This document shows, in pieces, positions 34,601-42,470 of a stretch of 64,000 nt of DNA (position 1 is its first letter; every line of letters starts with the position of its first letter). The notes under the pieces are model-generated. The model was given only the letters and a program-made list of their open reading frames with translations. It had not been told where the DNA came from and did not search any database. Source of the stretch: Plebeiibacterium sediminum (GTDB lineage: Bacteria; Bacteroidota; Bacteroidia; Bacteroidales; Marinilabiliaceae); NCBI RefSeq assembly GCF_026013605.1, contig NZ_JAPDPJ010000027.1:1-64000 (forward strand). The letters are read 5' to 3'. A program made the position numbers and the translations under genes.

Positions 34601-36946
34601 TTACAACTCAATTTGGTTCATACCGGCTTTTAAGTCTACTTGTCTGCCTTTCCAAATAAAAATACCATTAACGCCATCTGGCAGATGTATTTCTGCTTTA
34701 ATTTTATTCTTCATCTTTTTATAAGCTACAGATATATTTCCCTTAGGATGAGGAATTTCTCCTTTTATATTTTTAATATCTCCCAGTTGTGGTTCAATCT
34801 TCACTTTTGAAAAATATGGTGCGGCACTTTCTATTCCTAATATGGTACGATAGATCTCAATATTAGGACTTGATCCCCATGCATGACAATCGGAACGGGT
34901 TGTTTCAACTTCAGAAGTTTCGCCCCAGGTAGTTAATCCCAAATCTATATTTTTACGCCATATATCCAGCCAATTAAGGTAATGATCACCTAAACCAGCT
35001 TTTGCTAAAGCCTGATGCAAATAGTATTTAAAGTAAATTGAAGCCTGTGTTAAGGTATTATCCGATAACATTTTTTGCGCAACATTTCTTGATGTTTCTT
35101 CATCGGTTAAACCAGCCAAAATTGCCAGAGTATTGGCATGTTGCGAAAAACTATTTTTTTGAGGAGTATCGGCATATAAGTTTCTGGCTGCATCCCAATA
35201 CTTTTCTTTAATGGTCTCGGCTAATTTTTTGCTTAAATCTGCATAAAGGCGCGCATATTCAGGAGCACCTTCTGTCTCTTCAAGTTTTTGCCCGGATTGT
35301 AAGGCCAATAATAGCTGTAGATCCAGTAATGATGAATTTCCCTGATCATCCATGGGAGCTACTCCTGCATCCCAGGTAGGAACCCAGTCTGTAAAATTCC
35401 ATCCTGGTATATGCTTTAATGATCCATCTTCTGCTATATGGGTGATAAAATAGTTCAGAATCTGACGGGTTCCCAATAGTTTTGCTTTTACAAATTCAGG
35501 ATCATCTCCCATCATCATATAATCATACAAAGCACTTACATGCCATAAAGAATAGGGTGGAATAACCTGTCCCTGCGTATCAGGATAGCGACTTAATGTG
35601 TATCCATCAGGCTTGCGGCTATTATCCCATAAATTCAAGGCATATTTGGCCAGTCGATCATCACCACTGTTATAGTATGAAATCATCATTTGTATACGGG
35701 CATCACCTATGTATTGCAAACGCTCATAATAAGGACAATCCATATAAGTTTCCACAGCACACAAGCGGGCTGTGCGCCAACCTATTTCCAGAATTTTATT
35801 AATTTCAGGATGATCTACTTCCACTTTGGCGTTCAGTTTAAATGGATATCCAGTAAACGTGCCGTAAAAATCATTGATAACTAAAGGTTCGGTTTGAGTT
35901 TTCACTTCAAGCTGAACATAGCGGTACGTTCTCCAGCTTAAGGATGTAAAATTTTGATTAATCTTACCATTGGAAATGATAGTATCCTGACGACCGGATA
36001 TAGTTTTGCCTTCAATATTGTTTCGATTATTTTTAGCACCATTACTATCATATAATCCTTCTGAATAAGTAATTACAACAGTACTGTTTTTACCCTTACT
36101 GAAAATTAATGTAGGATATGCATTTGTTAAAAAGGACTGATCAAGTAATATTTGTGCTGTAGTATTGGCTGGTATATTGATAGTTATACTTTGTGAAAGA
36201 AAAGATTCAGGAACCTGCACCCCCTTGGCATTACGTATAGTTTGTAACCTTTGCTTGGTTAACTCCATGGGTGGAATTATTGAAGGTATAAGTGTCCATC
36301 CCTGGCGGGTGTTAAAACCAAAACCAACAAAAGCCCGGTCTACAAACCCCTGAGCTATACTCCATGAACTATCATCAAAGTTTAATTGTTTCCAACCATC
36401 TACTTTAAAATTCATATCTATTTTTTCGCCTGCTCCGGCGGCATAATACCCTAGTACATTTTGTTTTATGGGTGTATAACTTTTATCCTCAATACATTTC
36501 CAGGAGTTATTGGTATTTACCTTTTTGGTTTGTTCATTGGTTCCCTGAAGTAAGAAGGCTGTTTGTTTCGAAAATTGAAATACAGGGCGTAAAGCACCCT
36601 CATTCCATACTTTTGCTGCAATAATATTATTCCCCGCTTTTAAATATGGAGCAAGATCAACTGTTTCGTAATTCCAATGCTTAATATCACCAATAACAGG
36701 CCCTTGCGAAACTAAGATCTCATTCACATAAAGCTTGTATCGATTATCTGCAGAGACTCTTACATTAAAGGATTCTGGAACGCTTTGAAGTTGAAATACC
36801 TTTCGAAACAAATATAATCCATATTCATTATCCGGGTTATCGGATAAATAAATCCAACTGGCATCCCATTCCGGATCAGATTCCCCAAACTGAGCCGAAA
36901 CTTGTAACGAAAAAATGACTAATACTGTAACGATAAGGTATTTCAT
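34601..36946 (-). CDS. GH78-type alpha-L-rhamnosidase
   Basis: 781 residues from the ATG at 36946 (MKYLIVTVLVIFSLQVSAQ signal peptide). The frame is open 13 codons further, but those codons belong to the recurrent upstream element. N-terminal beta-sandwich domains (about 25-380) include the rhamnosidase N-like segment YLFRKVFQLQSVPESFNVRVSADNRYKLYVN. The (alpha/alpha)6 catalytic domain (about 390-700) carries the GH78 signature VETYMDCPYYERLQYIGDARI, with the conserved acidic residues, and WGETSEVETTRSDCHAWGSSP. A C-terminal beta domain closes the protein. It should release terminal L-rhamnose in the periplasm. It lies between the receptor genes and the cytochrome gene and has its own upstream element. 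Confidence 0.9.
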   Translation of the reverse strand: MKYLIVTVLVIFSLQVSAQFGESDPEWDASWIYLSDNPDNEYGLYLFRKVFQLQSVPESFNVRVSADNRYKLYVNEILVSQGPVIGDIKHWNYETVDLAPYLKAGNNIIAAKVWNEGALRPVFQFSKQTAFLLQGTNEQTKKVNTNNSWKCIEDKSYTPIKQNVLGYYAAGAGEKIDMNFKVDGWKQLNFDDSSWSIAQGFVDRAFVGFGFNTRQGWTLIPSIIPPMELTKQRLQTIRNAKGVQVPESFLSQSITINIPANTTAQILLDQSFLTNAYPTLIFSKGKNSTVVITYSEGLYDSNGAKNNRNNIEGKTISGRQDTIISNGKINQNFTSLSWRTYRYVQLEVKTQTEPLVINDFYGTFTGYPFKLNAKVEVDHPEINKILEIGWRTARLCAVETYMDCPYYERLQYIGDARIQMMISYYNSGDDRLAKYALNLWDNSRKPDGYTLSRYPDTQGQVIPPYSLWHVSALYDYMMMGDDPEFVKAKLLGTRQILNYFITHIAEDGSLKHIPGWNFTDWVPTWDAGVAPMDDQGNSSLLDLQLLLALQSGQKLEETEGAPEYARLYADLSKKLAETIKEKYWDAARNLYADTPQKNSFSQHANTLAILAGLTDEETSRNVAQKMLSDNTLTQASIYFKYYLHQALAKAGLGDHYLNWLDIWRKNIDLGLTTWGETSEVETTRSDCHAWGSSPNIEIYRTILGIESAAPYFSKVKIEPQLGDIKNIKGEIPHPKGNISVAYKKMKNKIKAEIHLPDGVNGIFIWKGRQVDLKAGMNQIEL

Positions 36947-36968
36947 ATGTTTATAATTTATTTCCATT

Positions 36969-37048
36969 GGCCATATGGAACTCACAAATAAGTTTAATCA
37001 TCCTCTTGTTTATGAATTTAGACAATCAAATTTACATGTTCGTTTCAT
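36969..37048 (-). promoter_or_regulatory. Recurrent upstream element, copy d
   Basis: Minus-strand blocks ATGAAACGAACATGTAAATT, AAACAAGAGGATGATTAAAC, GTGAGTTCCATATGGCC; TCC lies 33 nt before the GH78 start codon. It includes TAAATTTG (37027-37034 on the minus strand), a possible Bacteroidota -7 box, though no -33 box is evident. Confidence 0.65.
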
Positions 37049-37144
37049 ATGTCGGAATTTGTTTTTTATGTAATGGTAATCTCTAAATGATTCATTCCTT
37101 TAGTCAGAATAATTTCTAAAGTCAATTTCACATTTAAAATTTCT

Positions 37145-37759
37145 CTAATCTAATGATTTATTAGTAAGATTACTGGTGATCATCCCATTGGGTTGTGGAG
37201 CAACCCACCCATCCGGCAACTCAAAATTATGGCATTGGTTACATGATAAAGTAGATGTGCCATGCATGGAATGACAACTGTTACATTGTAATTTTCCATG
37301 CCTTGGATCATGCTGGTTATAGGCAAATAAAGTATTATCATGATGTTTCGTAGCTTCGATAATATCAGATTCCACATGACATCCTGCAGCCATACAGGTA
37401 TTGCGTGTTCCAAACTCTCTCTTTTCCAAAGGAAATGTATAATTCCCGGTAACCCAATGTGCTCCTTCTGTAAGTTGCTCATTTAGTGTTTGAGTATGGC
37501 AATCGAGACACTTTATATTTGTTGTATCTCCAAAAGCATGTTTTGTGATTAATAATGTAGAATCATGTGAATAATAATTATTGACATAGCTTGTCATTGG
37601 TGTATGACAATTAGAACAAAATCCAGGTTGATTATGCCAATGGTTTCCCCCAATAGTTATACCCGATAAAATTAATATGATCCCTGCAACCATTACTAAT
37701 CTTATCCATGTTCCTCTGGGTGATTTTTTAGTGATTTTATTCAAAAATGGAATTCTCAT
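37145..37759 (-). CDS. NrfH/NapC-type membrane-anchored multiheme cytochrome c
   Basis: 204 residues from the ATG at 37759; a TTG start 12 codons upstream (37795) is possible. A single N-terminal membrane anchor (about 15-40; WIRLVMVAGIILILSGITIGG) is followed by a periplasmic part with four CXXCH heme sites (CSNCH, CLDCH, CNSCH, CNQCH) and one expanded CX4CH site (CMAAGCH), hence probably five c-type hemes. Such proteins oxidise menaquinol and pass electrons to a periplasmic reductase. The gene follows the Tat-exported flavoprotein gene by about 40 bp, and the partnership resembles Cgr1/Cgr2 and related reductases. No nrfA is present, so nitrite reduction is not the role. Confidence 0.9.
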   Translation of the reverse strand: MRIPFLNKITKKSPRGTWIRLVMVAGIILILSGITIGGNHWHNQPGFCSNCHTPMTSYVNNYYSHDSTLLITKHAFGDTTNIKCLDCHTQTLNEQLTEGAHWVTGNYTFPLEKREFGTRNTCMAAGCHVESDIIEATKHHDNTLFAYNQHDPRHGKLQCNSCHSMHGTSTLSCNQCHNFELPDGWVAPQPNGMITSNLTNKSLD

Positions 37760-37800
37760 TATGATTGATTTTTCGATTATAATCCTCGAATTCAAAATTT

Positions 37801-39456
37801 CTATAGATTTGCAACATACTTTCCTACGAGGTATCCGAAAGTATAGCAGCGTCCCAATGATAAACCATAAACAATAAGCGGATAATCTACTCCACCATAA
37901 AAACCACCACCTAGATTTCCTATAGCATATAAACCTTTTATGGGATTACCTGAGGAATTTAAGCACTGATGATTTTTATTTACAAGAAGACCTGAACATA
38001 CTGCAGATAAACGTAGTGTGCGATGAATACCATAGAATGGCGGTTTTATAATAGGAAATAACTGATTTGCAGGTTTACCAAAATCACTGTCCATACCTTC
38101 TGCTGCAAGTTCATTATATCGTTTAACAGTGGCCATTAGAGTTGCGGGATCAGCTTTTATTTTATGAGCCAGTTCTTCAATTGTATTGGCCTTATAAGTA
38201 TTAATAAAAGGGGTAGAAACATGATCGTGCGTAACAGATTCATCTGGCATATATTCCCTTAATTTTTCTGGATTTACTAATTTCCCCGGCCAATTTGCTG
38301 CTTGTTTCATATAGTTTGAATCAAAGATTTGTGAATATTGACCAGCCTTATCTGATTGTCGTAGATAATTGTTTAGTAGCGACATCTCGACATTCTCATT
38401 TACAAATCTATTGCCTGCATGATCAACGGCTAAAAAAGGCATATCGCACATTGTTGCCGGACCAGCATCAAAGTCATGCATCATTTTGGTATGACCAATG
38501 GGTTCAATAACTCCTCCGGCCCAATATCCCATTTTAAAACCATCACCGGTTTTGTTGGATTGCTTACGACCAAAATGTTTGGCATCAGGAATAAAATAAT
38601 CGCACATGGCTTTATTATTCTGATAATCGCCTGTAGCCAATATCACTCCTTTATTAGCAAGTAGTTTGATATATTTCCCATCTTCACATTTACCATAAAC
38701 ACCTTTAATTTCTCCAGCACCATTTTTAATTAACTGAACTGCAGGCGTACTGAAATAGTACTTTACGCCAGCATCTTCAGAGTATTTGGCCAGTGCTTTC
38801 ATTCCATCACCATTATTAAATGGCTTTGGACCAAAGTAGGCCGTATGATAACTAAGCTTGTAGCCATTAATATCCAAGATTTTAACCTGCTGAAGATTTC
38901 CCTGATTTATCACACTTGCCCCTGCCTTTTGAGAACGATTAATAACCCATGTAACAGCTTCTCCTGAATGATATGCCCATTCCCTTAGCAGCTCAGGACT
39001 ACAGCGATGCGCATTTTCTTTCATTAAGGTAGATACCAATGCTTCCACACCTGCCCGATCACTATTCTCCAGATCTATACCAGCACCTGAATTCCCTTGC
39101 GAGATCACAATATTTTCTTTTTGAAGGACCCCAACAGTAGCGCCACTTTCCACTGCAGAAAGAGCAGCAGGAACACCTGATGCTCCTGCTCCTACAATAA
39201 CCACATCGTATGATAATGTTTCTTTAACATCTGCTTCATTTATGTTTTCAGGTTTCGACAAAAACGATAGCATAGCACTTTCATCTGAACTGGTACCATA
39301 GATCATATTTTCATCAAAAACCTTATCTTCCGGACTGTTTGGTTTGCATCCTGTAAATCCAACAATTCCGGCAGCACATGAGGCAAGCGCAGTGCGGGAT
39401 AAAAAGCTTCGTCGTGATATTCCCTTTTGGAGCGTATTTTTAAGGTATTTATCCAT
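37801..39456 (-). CDS. Tat-exported FAD-dependent reductase (fumarate-reductase/Cgr2 superfamily)
   Basis: 551 residues. Twin-arginine signal ISRRSFLSRTALASCAAGIV, with FTGCK forming a possible lipobox (Cys about residue 38). The FAD-binding motif is VVIVGAGASGVPAALSAVESGATVGVLQ (about 85-112), and LANKGVILATGDYQNN belongs to the same domain. The capping domain contains GNRFVNENVEMSLLNN. In fumarate reductases the matching segment has an arginine proton donor three residues after FVNE(ITT), but methionine occupies that place here, and the usual HxxNRLGGNA segment is replaced by GGGFYGGVDYPLIVYGLSLGR. There is no FMN-binding or heme domain, so electrons must come from the adjacent cytochrome. 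Likely reduces an unsaturated organic compound in the periplasm; substrate unknown. Confidence 0.88.
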   Translation of the reverse strand: MDKYLKNTLQKGISRRSFLSRTALASCAAGIVGFTGCKPNSPEDKVFDENMIYGTSSDESAMLSFLSKPENINEADVKETLSYDVVIVGAGASGVPAALSAVESGATVGVLQKENIVISQGNSGAGIDLENSDRAGVEALVSTLMKENAHRCSPELLREWAYHSGEAVTWVINRSQKAGASVINQGNLQQVKILDINGYKLSYHTAYFGPKPFNNGDGMKALAKYSEDAGVKYYFSTPAVQLIKNGAGEIKGVYGKCEDGKYIKLLANKGVILATGDYQNNKAMCDYFIPDAKHFGRKQSNKTGDGFKMGYWAGGVIEPIGHTKMMHDFDAGPATMCDMPFLAVDHAGNRFVNENVEMSLLNNYLRQSDKAGQYSQIFDSNYMKQAANWPGKLVNPEKLREYMPDESVTHDHVSTPFINTYKANTIEELAHKIKADPATLMATVKRYNELAAEGMDSDFGKPANQLFPIIKPPFYGIHRTLRLSAVCSGLLVNKNHQCLNSSGNPIKGLYAIGNLGGGFYGGVDYPLIVYGLSLGRCYTFGYLVGKYVANL

Positions 39457-39536
39457 ATTCGATCTGTAATTGTTTAAAAACTCAGGACTATTAACAACAC
39501 TAACTTATGTATAGATATTCTCTATTTTGGAAAAAT

Positions 39537-40367
39537 TTATTTGATCGCATTTTCACTATAATTAACCCTAACTCCTTTAAAGCTTATAACAAGATTTAAT
39601 CCCAACATAGCTCTGGGATTCTCTTCTCCTTTTATATTACCATCCAATACATCAGAACTAATGGTGTTTAAATCTTTAACCCTGGCTAAAGTTTCATGAT
39701 TTGGCCCAAAATAATGACCCGGATAAAGCTTTGTGATACCACATTTTTCCATCATGTCTTCCATTTTTATACACGTAGACTGAAGTGTAGAAAAATTAGT
39801 GGTTAAAAGTAAATTACCGGAACCAAAAGAGTCGCCACTAAATCCATATTTAGCTTCTTTATCAATAAAAGTAGTTGATCCCGGAGTATGACCAGGAGTA
39901 AACACAACCTCCAAAGTTCTTCCGCCTAAATCAATTTTTTCTCCATCTGTTAAATATTTTACTTCACCTTTGTAATTCGGCATAAACATTGGAATTCCAA
40001 CTGTGTCGGCAGGATTGATGTATAACTCCGAAAAGTAATCAATAGAAGCACCTGTATGATCTGGATGTACATGTGTTGCAACCAACATGACTGGTTTTGA
40101 TGTTATTGATGCGACAATCTTATCCAGATCTTTAATATTGGTGCCAGCATCAATCAATACGGATTTATCTTCACCTTCAACTAAATAAAGGCTTTCATTA
40201 AACATTACTTTTCCCGTTCCTACCCAGGTATGCTCATCTATCTGATGAAAAGTAATATCATCTCCTTTATATACTTCTTTTCCTTCGATACTCATCTCTG
40301 GCATTTGAGCAAACAAGGTTAATTGTACCAGAATAACTACGGTTAATATGAATAGATTTTTTTTCAT
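39537..40367 (-). CDS. Exported metallo-beta-lactamase-fold hydrolase
   Basis: 276 residues with a signal peptide (1-21, ending LFAQ). The dinuclear zinc motif HXHXDH is VATHVHPDHTGAS (about residues 97-109), with further ligands in FTPGHTPGSTTF, GFSGDSFGSG and LYPGHYFGPNHE. This is the general MBL hydrolase group (lactonases, thioesterases, glyoxalase-like); the sequence does not indicate a beta-lactamase. It lies 80 bp upstream of the flavoprotein gene in the same direction, so MBL-flavoprotein-cytochrome is probably one operon. Opening of a lactone or thioester in the same substrate is a possible role. Confidence 0.88.
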   Translation of the reverse strand: MKKNLFILTVVILVQLTLFAQMPEMSIEGKEVYKGDDITFHQIDEHTWVGTGKVMFNESLYLVEGEDKSVLIDAGTNIKDLDKIVASITSKPVMLVATHVHPDHTGASIDYFSELYINPADTVGIPMFMPNYKGEVKYLTDGEKIDLGGRTLEVVFTPGHTPGSTTFIDKEAKYGFSGDSFGSGNLLLTTNFSTLQSTCIKMEDMMEKCGITKLYPGHYFGPNHETLARVKDLNTISSDVLDGNIKGEENPRAMLGLNLVISFKGVRVNYSENAIK

Positions 40368-40798
40368 TTTATATAGATGTTTTAGTTTTTGAATAGAACT
40401 TTACTTATTACTAAAAAAGAAGACCTCAGCGGTTTATACTAATTACAATTATTATTTAAACTACGCGTGAGGACACGCGCAGTAGCTAATGTAAACTGAT
40501 TTGAGCCAATGTCTTTTATTCATAATACATAAGAAACTTTTGTTTTAATTGTAACATATCTTGTTTTTGTAAATATGATCTAAACGGCATCAGCTGATGA
40601 TCCATAAAACAAGGATGAATTGACGATTAAGAATCGTTTTTGTTTGAGCAACGCGAGTTTAAACGATTTCAGTCAATCAACCGTAGTTTTATGAGTGAAG
40701 CAGATGCAGCCTTGATCTTTTTGCTTCGTTTTTAGATCAAGCTAAAAATGAAGAGCCCAGCGGCTTGAGCAAATTACAAATACTAAATAATACAATAA
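40368..40798. repeat. Intergenic segment bounded by imperfect direct repeats
   Basis: 431 bp without a gene. Two similar stretches, 40411-40450 and 40742-40780 (GAAGACCTCAGCGGTTTATA and GAAGAGCCCAGCGGCTTGAG, both ending AATTACAA), flank about 290 bp. Inside are a GC-richer hairpin (CTACGCGTG AGGA CACGCG with GTAG further on, 40462-40486) and AAAACGA-type motifs. It may be a small mobile or palindromic element. Confidence 0.5.
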
Positions 40799-42460
40799 TT
40801 AAAACGGACTTACAGGAGGAACTGAAGTTGCCACAGTCAATAATTCTTTGTCATGATTGTGAACCAATTCAGTTTCATTATCCCACAAAAACGTTGCGCC
40901 ACCTTCTGGAGTAAATGGTTCCCAGGTAGGAATGGCTTCATTATTTGGATTGCCTGTATAAGCAAATGTAGCCCATGTTTTACTCATTTTATCTGCTAAA
41001 GCATAAGCTTCAGGAGTACCGGCATTATATTCTTCTGTACGGGCAATATTGTTGAATACAAATGCCAACTCCATACAATGGCTTGATTTCAATAAACCAT
41101 TTAAGTGAGGCGCATTCCATTTAAAAACATAATTGTAAACAGGAGCACCACCGCTAACTGATGATTTTATATTTGCAAAATGAAGTAACATAGGACGAAA
41201 CATCACATCTACATCAAGCATGTCTGATGGTAATTTTGTACTTGGATAAGCTTTTTTGTAAGCTGCCACATACTCTTCAGTCTTATCTTTAAAACGATCG
41301 TTTAATTTATTGATAACGGTAGCTTCATCTGCCTGTAATAAATCCTGATTACCAAATGAACCAAACTCAACCTGGTTGGATCCAATGATAAGAGGAATAC
41401 CCTTTGACAGTTCTTCTGCACCCGGATCACCTGGTTGTAAAGGAATAAATTCACCATCGCATGAAGGAGCCCAACCTAAACGACCAAAACCTGATTCCTG
41501 AGTTTTAGCTACTGCTCTATTACCAGCTGCCAATAATTCTTCGTAAGGCAAATCTTTTAATTTGTCTACTTCTGCTTTTTTTAATCCCAATTCCTCCATA
41601 ATAGCCAAACCAATCTTTTGAGTCTGCTCCCTGGTTGAATATCTTCCTGCAACACCACTTTGCATAATAGCTTTATGAAATAATCCTTTTGCTGATGGTG
41701 TGTACAACATGGTGGCCACTTTACCACCTCCTCCAGATTGACCAAAAATGGTTACATTCGCTGGATCTCCCCCAAAATTTTCAATGTTATCATGAACCCA
41801 TTGCAAAGCTGCTACAACATCCATCATACCTACATTAGCCGATTGAGCATACTTTTCATTAACTGCTGATAAATCCAGAAAACCAAGAACATTTAACCTG
41901 TGATTAATTGATACTACAACCACATCGCCTGTGCGACTCAAATTCTCACCATCGTAACTAGGTAATTCACATGATGAACCTGCTGTGTATCCTCCTCCAT
42001 GCAACCAAACCATTACCGGACGTTTTTTTCCATCATTAATAGCCGGAGACCAAACATTCAGGTTATTACAGGCATCTTTCATATACCAAAAATTATGTTG
42101 TTGAGCAAACTCCATTTCATCAAATAAAATCATGGATTCTACGTCAATAGGACAAACAGGACCATATGATCTGCAACTTCTTACGCCATCCCATTTATCT
42201 GGTTTTTCAGGAGGCATAAAACGCTCTGCTTTTGCATAAGGAATCCCTTTATAATTGAATATTCCTTTGTGAATATACCCGATCACATCACCTGATTCAG
42301 TGGTAGTTTTGGCAGTTTCACTGTTGGCAATCATAGGATGAGAGCCTTTGATTGCAGCTGGACTTGTTACATTGTTACTTGCTGTATTATTTTGACAAGC
42401 ATAAAATCCTGTGCTTAACAAGATCAAGCCAATGATTAGTTTATAAGAATTACTAAACAT
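40799..42460 (-). CDS. Type-B carboxylesterase, lipoprotein
   Basis: 553 residues. A lipoprotein signal (LLSTGFYACQNN, Cys about residue 22) places it on the periplasmic or outer surface. The carboxylesterase type-B fold is shown by PVMVWLHGGGYTAGSS (oxyanion hole), VVSINHRLNVLGFL and NVTIFGQSGGGGKVATM with the nucleophile Ser; the catalytic Glu and His are probably in IGSNQVEFGSFG and KSSHCMELAFVF. It hydrolyses carboxylic esters, perhaps acyl or aryl decorations of the glycoside handled by this locus. It follows the next carboxylesterase gene by 10 bp and is the last gene of the GH3 operon. Confidence 0.9.
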   Translation of the reverse strand: MFSNSYKLIIGLILLSTGFYACQNNTASNNVTSPAAIKGSHPMIANSETAKTTTESGDVIGYIHKGIFNYKGIPYAKAERFMPPEKPDKWDGVRSCRSYGPVCPIDVESMILFDEMEFAQQHNFWYMKDACNNLNVWSPAINDGKKRPVMVWLHGGGYTAGSSCELPSYDGENLSRTGDVVVVSINHRLNVLGFLDLSAVNEKYAQSANVGMMDVVAALQWVHDNIENFGGDPANVTIFGQSGGGGKVATMLYTPSAKGLFHKAIMQSGVAGRYSTREQTQKIGLAIMEELGLKKAEVDKLKDLPYEELLAAGNRAVAKTQESGFGRLGWAPSCDGEFIPLQPGDPGAEELSKGIPLIIGSNQVEFGSFGNQDLLQADEATVINKLNDRFKDKTEEYVAAYKKAYPSTKLPSDMLDVDVMFRPMLLHFANIKSSVSGGAPVYNYVFKWNAPHLNGLLKSSHCMELAFVFNNIARTEEYNAGTPEAYALADKMSKTWATFAYTGNPNNEAIPTWEPFTPEGGATFLWDNETELVHNHDKELLTVATSVPPVSPF

Positions 42461-42470
42461 ATTAATATTT

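Noticed and set aside
37180-37482. ORF MSNLQKEHIGLPG in another frame of the cytochrome gene
   Set aside because: It is a shadow; the frame with the CXXCH sites is the coding one.
37145-37759. nrfH of a nitrite reductase
   Set aside because: No NrfA homologue is present; the partner gene is a Tat-exported flavoprotein.
39537-40367. Beta-lactamase resistance gene
   Set aside because: It has only the general MBL zinc motifs; context is metabolic and the family is mostly non-lactamase.
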